From positions 1 to 31,195 of IMG/VR virus record IMGVR_UViG_3300037493_000370: a DNA stretch of 31,195 nucleotides; one strand, given 5' to 3'. Below are positions 27,201 through 31,195 of the stretch, in pieces (position 1 is the first letter of the stretch; each line of letters opens with the position of its first letter). The translations under genes and the position numbers were made by a program. This stretch comes from a virus. Below the pieces are notes generated by a model. It had not been told where the DNA came from. It saw only the letters and a program-made list of their open reading frames with translations, and did not search any database.

Positions 27201-29630
27201 TTTTTAGATTCTATAGACATAAATATTCCGCTGGAAAATATAACTGGACTAGGTAGTAGTAGTCCACAAGCAAAAGCTGATTGGATTGTTCAAAAAGCAA
27301 ATGATGGATATAATGATTTTTATTTTGCTGATGATCATTTACCTAATGTAAACGCGGTTAAGAATGCTTTAGACGTATTAGATGTTAAGTCTAAAATTCA
27401 GCAAGCTCGAGCAAAGTTTAGTAAATCTATGAACTATGATTTTAATAGAATTCTTGAAGAGAACACGGGCACGGAAAGATTTAAGGTATTCTCTGATATT
27501 GTTGCAAGAAGAAGAGGTGCAAAGAAAAATAAATTTGATTTCTATGTTCCGCCATCAGCAGCCGACTTTGAGTTATTATTATATAACTTTATGGGGAAAG
27601 GTTCTAAAGGAGAACAGCACAAAAAATTCTTAGCTGAAGCATTCTTAATACCTTATACAAATGGTAATGATTTAATGGATGCTGCTAGACAATCTATTAA
27701 AAAGAATTATAAAGCATTACTTAATTCATTTCCTGATATTAGTAAAAAATTAGAAAGCCTAACTCCAGATGGAGACTTTACTTATGATCAAGCAATACGC
27801 GTTGCAATATGGAATGAATCTGATGTTGAAATACCTGGCATATCTAAAAGAGATATCGCTAAATTAACAAATTTAGTAAATGGAGACGCACAATTAAATG
27901 CTTTTAAAAACGGATTAATCTTAACTGGTAGACAAGGTAAAGGGTGGGTTGCACCTGAAGAGTACTGGGATGCTAATACAATAATATCTGATCTACATAA
28001 TCTTACTGAAGGAGTTGGAAGAAAAAAATTCTTAGGTGAATTCATTGCTAATGTAGAAGAAATATTTGGTACTTGGGATAATGGAAGATTAACTGGACCT
28101 AATATGAATAAGGTTGAAGCTTTATACGGTACCCCGGTTAGGGAAGCACTGGAAGACATTCTTTATAGAATGATGACTGGTAAAAATAAAAGTGCAGGTA
28201 ATGATAAAGAAACAACAAGATGGAGTAATTGGGTAAACGGATCTACTGGAACTATTATGTTCTTAAATACAAGATCTGCGGTGCTACAGTTACTTGGGTC
28301 AATCAACTTCTTGAACTTTAGAGATAACAATCCTGTTGCTGCAGCCGCTGCTTTTGCTAATCAACCGCAATATTGGAAAGACTGGGCTCGTATTTGGAAT
28401 TCAGATAAAATGAAGGAAAGACGCGGTGGATTAAAAGAGGATGTTGCCGCTGCTGAGATTGCTAATGCTGCTGCAGGTAGTAAAAATAAAGTGAATGCGG
28501 TTGTTTCTTATTTATTAAAGATTGGATATACCCCAACACAATTAGCAGATAGTTTTGCTATTGCATCAGGAGGTGCTCCATTCTATAGAAATAGAATTAA
28601 GTCTTACCTAAAAGAAGGTTTAACAGAAGCAGAGGCAGAAGCTAAAGCTTGGAATGACTTTACTAAAGTATCCGATGAAACACAACAGTCTGGAGACCCT
28701 AGAGATATATCTAAGCAACAAGCAAGCCCCGCAGGTAGGTTATTATTGACATTCCAAAATACCTCAATGCAGCAAGCTCGTATTGTTAAAAAAGCTTTTT
28801 TAGACCTTAAGAATCGTAGAGGAGATGATAAAACAAATATATCTAAAATAATTTATTATCTTACTGTTCAGAATTTATTATTTGCTGGATTACAACAAGG
28901 ATTATTTGCTGTTGCATTTAGTGATGATGATGAAGAAGATGAAGCATTAAAAGCTAAAAAGCAAAAAACAAAAACTGAAAAAGCAATTTCTGTTGTTGAT
29001 GATGTATTAGATACTATATTACGTGGAACAGGATTTGTAGGCGGTATAACGGTTACTTTAAAAAATATGATACTTAAATATCTTGAACAGGTTGAAAAGA
29101 AACAACCAGACTATGCTCAAGTTGTTTTTGAGGGAACTAATATATCTCCGCCAATTGGATCTAAGCTTAAGAAATTATACAGAGGGCTAGAGTTAACTAA
29201 ATACGATAAGGACCTTATAAAAGAAAGAGGTTGGGGAGTAATGCAAGATGGAAGAGTTCACCTTGGCCCAATGTATTCTGTTAGCGGTAAAGTTGTGGAG
29301 GCAACTACCAATTTACCAATGGATCGTTTGGTTAATAAAATTGAGAATGTATCTCAAGCTATGAATTCTCAAAACCAAGCATGGCAAAGAATTATGATTG
29401 GAATGGGATGGACACCATATAGTGTTGGAATTGAAGGTACACCTGGTGATATTAAAATAGAAGCAGAAGGTAAAGCTAGAAGAAAAGAAGAAGGTAAAAT
29501 AAAAGCTAAGGAATCTAGAGAAAGAAAAAGAGACTCAATCAAAAATTTACCTCTTGGAGAACAGTTGAAATTAAAAATGCAAGCTAAAGAAAAAAGATTA
29601 AAAAATAGATTAAAAAGAAAAATGGGTTGA
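21210..29630 (+). CDS. giant multidomain internal virion protein (protease, nuclease, phosphatase motifs)
   Basis: The single 2806-aa frame is intact. About 60-415: charged coiled-coil. About 425-660: amphipathic/hydrophobic stretches (N-W-W-S-R-T-G, then Q-I-I-T-I-V-L-A-P) that could insert in a membrane. H936-E937-V-F-H940 is a zincin HExxH with a possible third ligand near E1021/E1022. About 1236-1290 is a helical segment with G-V-P-L-A-A-Y-I-N. G1626 to K1676 holds a PD-(D/E)XK core: E1630, D1661, E1674-V-K1676. A full HAD phosphatase set follows: D1906-F-D1908-D-T1910, T1985, K2022, D2041-D2042. About 2338-2580 is hydrophobic (S-T-G-T-I-M-F-L-N-T-R-S) with an acidic run, and the last ~60 residues are strongly basic. 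Such fusions match the large polyvalent proteins described for phages. Position after two ejection-like proteins suggests it is packaged and injected. Individual activities are inferred from motifs. Confidence 0.85.
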   Translation: MLEYVNENGESYTEDEINQFAKDNNTSFDDIIAKNGLTPKKQKENVSPGKQKTVAKKDANATAPNTASKLAPTSSDSKKRKSFFDQAIETPSFEESANKAIKAKKEQEKIAYDLEKSLRSSRADLTSQITGQTNPSTQRSIMLEKVDADNLAKQKEQEKIDLAKGEIRLKETTIRNDKTYREASELLKQATILPKEFEDELNNEINSQKERNGKAYTEYQTPGGVGYIGGGANTEIKRKFIAFENERKQALNEFKKIKKAPTEQEILNRAAQIYKQNKTEERLYSQKWDALENLEGYGEEVQKFFIDYDINKKTVADDDLAKTNAQKVYTQKALEHSVSNIENLKKRLKPAGYEYKTQQEIDEQNTLIEQINLNKKEIGDNIKYYDKLSNNEAVLENASTSLEKDIELQKKDWNWWSRTGRKIWNSYVNEFGGSVAGALAYADDLIMSTVTGGSWDNRIGKDVARMKQENKEEYESKMAPNRGTFTSPEAFMENAADAIISQLPQIITIVLAPEAYAPEIVGLVSGGVTGTGAKYTEMIGEQMTGIPDEDGIIKNPDYSVTQLFSVPALFGLYEGGSEYVGGRAIGRMQKMFSKATKPELEGILGAAKTTITKKAEEFSKNLLQNYGEEIPAEVFNTVLGNFTDKTLLGKKDKNLLEGVPETIFDTAVVSTLFATAPHIAGAVYRQFIPATYAKKLVENNNRIADILKGVDYEKLSPEEKTIIDDKIKSIKDNSTTMINDVAESIGATDTATLLDIDNLSRDIIDIRKQANTINNSNNLTQEQKDQLLDDMATQHLDTTTRYNRVLDNIYRAEQANKKVATWSNTRKLKSDINLGRNYLATVMVTGKDVKYVAASNKELIDKALVNPVYSKIINNEYNAFVTDTNETYSPEQKSLIMRSIAANQVKENGMYDDRINTIYVNKDTALRNKTFTTARHEVFHKVIENFAGNMGDIGKSLYSFVKEQHVGDTKFDDTKFAKRMQREFDDLAKDIEKLDSQKEAGKITSKEYNAQVKQKENIANEEVSTILTESLIDGDIKIDKSNAENLKFDSDGNVIINNAKDMFNFIAAYNESYSKSKRSDIVEAAAQGKVAGELIKETPTKSVSQEPRRSKSEVDLLKEKLEELEDNEGDYDPDDFDQQVDNLKAKIKRAIEKEKTEVKPVVKKEASDEDEVKEIVRSEKGSVASDKVQKLYEEKGLAAAQDIINLFKPITKRIVDKRRDAPGFDRELLTDEIETGSGGILDLIKSYASEKGVPLAAYINRQLPLRAIAASRRVLEGDFKKDVTEEKGLMAEETVSEVKEKPKYKNALESNVFEPTVLKTMSDKIVTQLRTLKSRIDEPISLNRTVTPLIAEIRDAIGKQLDIDVKKAMGGKKDNELVNWLLKNKRYVLENMTTTWLMGANGQGGIPQAIQKRIDGKWVSYPDWVDQKIDREAVSTDNAGRTSGAELVRRLPNVFNNVSNEDYLGQVVGSDGNPIRGRKESLAKAVAEESAFDIINNDLQNDGPIYDALKTNQERQGLVVAENFSNEFARQAERGNVKYSKELKSELSNKLGEDLNDQDMTNIIRGIISQIIKPTIYKRKMALGDLEQDWKERLGNDLYEKVYNEYLSPIADALDTVQNSPSNKRGDVAEDKVIETIKSIENKDFKLISTTSAGAGSHAVDVQFSYKGIPINFEVKSGKSDRLTSLNIHNYTANKITTSRIVSENNKNNIISQIQNNSKFQKFVKKALDNGATLTENGSLEVDPKLLNKLKIGGSIYGKTLIPLSIDMGLIKDIYNRKGINYIGFGDIGIFSVGENTLGIDVPSLEGKLYSKAFLHPGIVKTNGKVTLTLKVYTQLTTEAGNQLSEKSKDSVYSKESWSNLFKNIPEERISYLKSVPGIKENNETSNAVLISLQNGKKSKGISVFDFDDTVGLTKSNVLYTMPDGSKGKLNGAEFAKEGSRLLDEGAIFDFSEFSKVVEGRPGPMVEKMKKMIGKFGAENFFILTARPADSALPIKEFLDSIDINIPLENITGLGSSSPQAKADWIVQKANDGYNDFYFADDHLPNVNAVKNALDVLDVKSKIQQARAKFSKSMNYDFNRILEENTGTERFKVFSDIVARRRGAKKNKFDFYVPPSAADFELLLYNFMGKGSKGEQHKKFLAEAFLIPYTNGNDLMDAARQSIKKNYKALLNSFPDISKKLESLTPDGDFTYDQAIRVAIWNESDVEIPGISKRDIAKLTNLVNGDAQLNAFKNGLILTGRQGKGWVAPEEYWDANTIISDLHNLTEGVGRKKFLGEFIANVEEIFGTWDNGRLTGPNMNKVEALYGTPVREALEDILYRMMTGKNKSAGNDKETTRWSNWVNGSTGTIMFLNTRSAVLQLLGSINFLNFRDNNPVAAAAAFANQPQYWKDWARIWNSDKMKERRGGLKEDVAAAEIANAAAGSKNKVNAVVSYLLKIGYTPTQLADSFAIASGGAPFYRNRIKSYLKEGLTEAEAEAKAWNDFTKVSDETQQSGDPRDISKQQASPAGRLLLTFQNTSMQQARIVKKAFLDLKNRRGDDKTNISKIIYYLTVQNLLFAGLQQGLFAVAFSDDDEEDEALKAKKQKTKTEKAISVVDDVLDTILRGTGFVGGITVTLKNMILKYLEQVEKKQPDYAQVVFEGTNISPPIGSKLKKLYRGLELTKYDKDLIKERGWGVMQDGRVHLGPMYSVSGKVVEATTNLPMDRLVNKIENVSQAMNSQNQAWQRIMIGMGWTPYSVGIEGTPGDIKIEAEGKARRKEEGKIKAKESRERKRDSIKNLPLGEQLKLKMQAKEKRLKNRLKRKMG

Positions 29631-29664
29631 CAATAATAGGCAACATACCTAATTACCCATAAAT

Positions 29665-29696
29665 AAAAAGGGAAGCTGTAATTAGCCTCCCTTTTT
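29665..29696. terminator. bidirectional rho-independent-type terminator
   Basis: Arms 29665-29676 and 29685-29696 pair (aaaaaggga.gc with gcctccctttttt-type sequence) around an eight-base loop. The single A-C mismatch on the + strand becomes a G-U pair in the - strand RNA. A T-run follows on both strands. It sits between the convergent giant-protein gene (ending 29630) and the leftward operon (ending 29705), so it can stop transcription from both sides. Confidence 0.8.
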
Positions 29697-29704
29697 TTAT
29701 TTAA

Positions 29705-29935
29705 TTAAATTTCTAATTTAGGGTCATCACTGACCTTTTCTTTTGCTTCAAGGTTTTCCTTGGCTTTTTCTGTTAATTTTTGAATTGCTTCATCATATCC
29801 TGGCATTAATTTAACGGCTTCTAATGTTCCCGCTGCTAATGTAGTTATATGTTGTTGCTCATTCATTATTTGCTGAAGCACTCTGATTACCGCTTCAAGC
29901 TTATTCTTCATTTCAATTAAACTTTGTTCTTTCAT
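29705..29935 (-). CDS. 76-aa coiled-coil hypothetical protein
   Basis: This last gene of the leftward operon encodes a small acidic helical protein with heptad-like spacing over residues 7-35 (I-E-M-K-N-K-L-E-A-V-I-R-V-L-Q-Q-I-M) and again near the Lys/Glu-rich end. An A-A-G-T-L-E-A-V-K-L-M-P-G-Y segment lies in the middle. The ATG overlaps the stop of the upstream oxygenase-like gene (ATGA), implying coupled translation. The stop is nine bases before the right arm of the terminator. No motif or family is recognised; an oligomeric structural or regulatory partner is possible. Confidence 0.65.
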   Translation of the reverse strand: MKEQSLIEMKNKLEAVIRVLQQIMNEQQHITTLAAGTLEAVKLMPGYDEAIQKLTEKAKENLEAKEKVSDDPKLEI

Positions 29936-30495
29936 TTATCTATTTTATAAAACATTACAAATACTTTTCTACTATTAATAAATTCATTAGGAAATTTACT
30001 GTGGAAATAATGGCAGGGATAAGATATTACTCTATTCTTTTTATGTCCTACCACAGATTTTAATATCCACTTATCAATATCATTAGCATCTTCATTTAAT
30101 AGTCTATCAAACTTTTCAGGACTTATATCTTTAAATGTTTCCCCGTATAATTTATGTTCCCAAAAAGCCGTACCATTTAAACCTTCTTCTTTACTATCTG
30201 ATATATACAATACCAAAGCTCTATCCGGTTGTTGGCCTTCTATTATTGAGTCATTATGTATACGCCAATCATTATCTTGCCCTTCCTTAGCCTCTCTAAA
30301 GAATCCCAAAATAGGAATTACTTTAGAGTGCTCTAGGATAGATACGCTATTACATACATGGTCTATAAACCATTCTTCAGGAATCTTAACCCAAAATGGT
30401 TTACCAGGAGTATCAACTTTTTGAAACTCGCTTTTATCTTCATTAAGGATATTTATTAATTCTTCTTCTAAGAAATCATCTTTTATATATATCAT
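29932..30495 (-). CDS. 2-oxoglutarate/Fe(II)-dependent oxygenase-like protein
   Basis: This 187-aa protein has the iron-binding facial triad of the 2OG-Fe(II) oxygenase superfamily in the right order: H80-x-D82 (R-I-H-N-D-S), a distal H165 (Y-F-H-S-K-F-P) and a downstream R176 that could bind 2-oxoglutarate. Strand R-A-L-V-L-Y-I-S (92-99) follows the HxD as in double-stranded beta-helix enzymes, and G-T-A-F-W-E-H is typical of prolyl-hydroxylase-like members. The substrate is unknown; phage enzymes of this group can act on proteins or nucleobases. An upstream TTG (30513) would extend it by six residues into the previous gene, but the ATG at 30495, two bases after that gene's stop, is preferred. 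It lies in the same leftward operon as the ribonucleotide reductase. Confidence 0.72.
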   Translation of the reverse strand: MIYIKDDFLEEELINILNEDKSEFQKVDTPGKPFWVKIPEEWFIDHVCNSVSILEHSKVIPILGFFREAKEGQDNDWRIHNDSIIEGQQPDRALVLYISDSKEEGLNGTAFWEHKLYGETFKDISPEKFDRLLNEDANDIDKWILKSVVGHKKNRVISYPCHYFHSKFPNEFINSRKVFVMFYKIDK

Positions 30496-30497
30496 AA

Positions 30498-31195
30498 TTA
30501 AGTTATCTCGCAATTACCACCACCACAAGCGGCAGCATCCACAAAGTTAGTATTATCTTGGATCTCAATTACTTTTGACAGATCCACATTCTTTAATGTT
30601 GACATCATCTGCTCATAAACTTCTTTGGTACAATCTTCAAATGGGGTTTGCTTATATGTTCCACCGTGGTAAGGCAATACAGACAATCCATTATAATATT
30701 CTTTATTTGCCCACATCCATTCGCCAATAATTTTCCACTCATCATCACGAACAGAAACTGTACATGAAACATTATGTGTATTGTTACCTTTCAAATGCCC
30801 TTGCTTAACCCAGTCTTTAGAAATTAACTTTACTCTTTCTAATAGATCTAGAGTAGACTCGTGTCTTGTTATAGCTCCATCTGGAGACTTCTGTGGGACA
30901 GAAATAACTGATTGCGATGTTGGATTAAAATATTCATCTTCTAACAGTTCTGGATGATTTATTGCAAGATAAGAATAGATCGCTTCATTCTTACCTAAAC
31001 GCATCCTTCTAATATAATAATCATTGTGCCAAGCGTGAATGCCAGAAGAAGTCCCCAATACAAGACTTGTGGTTCCAGCAGGTTTAACAGCAGTTGCGCG
31101 TGCTGCTTTATTAATTCCAAGCGCAGCAGAAATGACATTATTTGTATCCTTAACAACTTGTGCAGCTTCTTCATAGTTTAAATTTAAATTAGATT
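30498..31195 (-). CDS. nrdJ: adenosylcobalamin-dependent ribonucleotide reductase, C-terminal part (partial)
   Basis: The frame is open from the window edge to a TAA at 30498-30500 and gives 231 residues; the start is outside. It contains V-K-P-A-G-T-T-S-L-V-L-G-T-S-S-G-I-H, the P-x-G-T-x-S segment of the RNR barrel, followed by Y-I-R-R-M-R. It ends with C-G-G-G-N-C-E-I-T, a C-x4-C pair that serves as the reducible thiol relay, as in monomeric class II RTPR (compare Lactobacillus leichmannii, C-x4-C near the end). The enzyme makes deoxyribonucleotides with adenosylcobalamin and no separate radical subunit. Class I alpha subunits are an alternative, but the segment order fits RTPR better. An internal TTG (31058) inside this conserved stretch is not a true start. 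Confidence 0.85.
   Translation of the reverse strand, partial: SNLNLNYEEAAQVVKDTNNVISAALGINKAARATAVKPAGTTSLVLGTSSGIHAWHNDYYIRRMRLGKNEAIYSYLAINHPELLEDEYFNPTSQSVISVPQKSPDGAITRHESTLDLLERVKLISKDWVKQGHLKGNNTHNVSCTVSVRDDEWKIIGEWMWANKEYYNGLSVLPYHGGTYKQTPFEDCTKEVYEQMMSTLKNVDLSKVIEIQDNTNFVDAAACGGGNCEIT

Noticed and set aside
26765-27220. 151-aa open frame on the minus strand
   Set aside because: It is antisense to the HAD part of the giant gene, has no leader or neighbours on its strand, and its residues look like a reverse-strand shadow.
27788-28159. 123-aa minus-strand open frame
   Set aside because: Antisense to a conserved-looking part of the giant protein, with no initiation context; treated as a shadow.
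31020-31058. TTG at 31058 as the start of a 186-aa protein
   Set aside because: Upstream codons stay open to the window edge and encode conserved ribonucleotide reductase residues (V-K-P-A-G-T-T), so the gene is truncated by the window rather than starting here.
1-31195. tRNA genes, CRISPR arrays, insertion sequences, integrase and attachment sites
   Set aside because: Gaps between genes are mostly under 80 bases and none shows a cloverleaf, regular repeats, or transposase or recombinase motifs.

Overview
The window is a stretch of the structural (virion) half of an AT-rich tailed-phage genome, with the start of a convergent nucleotide-metabolism operon at its right end. A host in the phylum Bacteroidota is suggested by three things: starts preceded by A/T-rich leaders with no clear Shine-Dalgarno sequence, a FISUMP-type domain on a tail protein, and an overall style close to crAss-like and Cellulophaga/Flavobacterium podoviruses. 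The last point is recognition from memory, not a database search. There is no tape-measure, sheath or major tail-tube gene. P22-like neck and hub proteins and large internal proteins are present instead, so a short-tailed (podovirus-like) particle is inferred.

Left part (1-2473, + strand): the 3' end of an unknown gene, two small beta-rich proteins (172-764), a ferritin-like small protein (782-1144), a coiled-coil protein (1173-1421), a 74-aa unknown, a tandem GroES-like protein (1645-2265) and a candidate small terminase (2198-2473). Several of these are joined by TAATG stop/start overlaps.

Morphogenesis core (2473-12788): large terminase, portal with a long Gln-rich C-terminal coiled coil, an acidic scaffold-like protein, the major capsid protein, a 285-aa conserved-looking protein bracketed by two RNA hairpins, then two neck/connector proteins.

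Tail and ejection part (12794-29630): a 1398-aa tail hub protein ending in a cadherin-like segment and a FISUMP (lectin-like) domain, a 531-aa beta-rich tail protein, a GNAT-like protein lacking the usual acetyl-CoA loop, and three proteins that look like internal, ejected virion proteins (225, 484 and 2806 aa). The 2806-aa giant carries an HExxH metallopeptidase motif, a helical segment of sigma-like appearance, a PD-(D/E)XK nuclease core and a complete set of HAD phosphatase motifs. It is the most interesting object in the window.

Right end (29705-31195, - strand): a bidirectional terminator at 29665-29696 separates the structural genes from a leftward operon. That operon holds the 3' end of a B12-dependent (class II) ribonucleotide reductase, a 2-oxoglutarate/Fe(II) oxygenase-like protein and a 76-aa coiled-coil protein. 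No tRNA, CRISPR array, insertion sequence, integrase or lysis gene was recognised, and there is no stretch over 300 bases without a gene.
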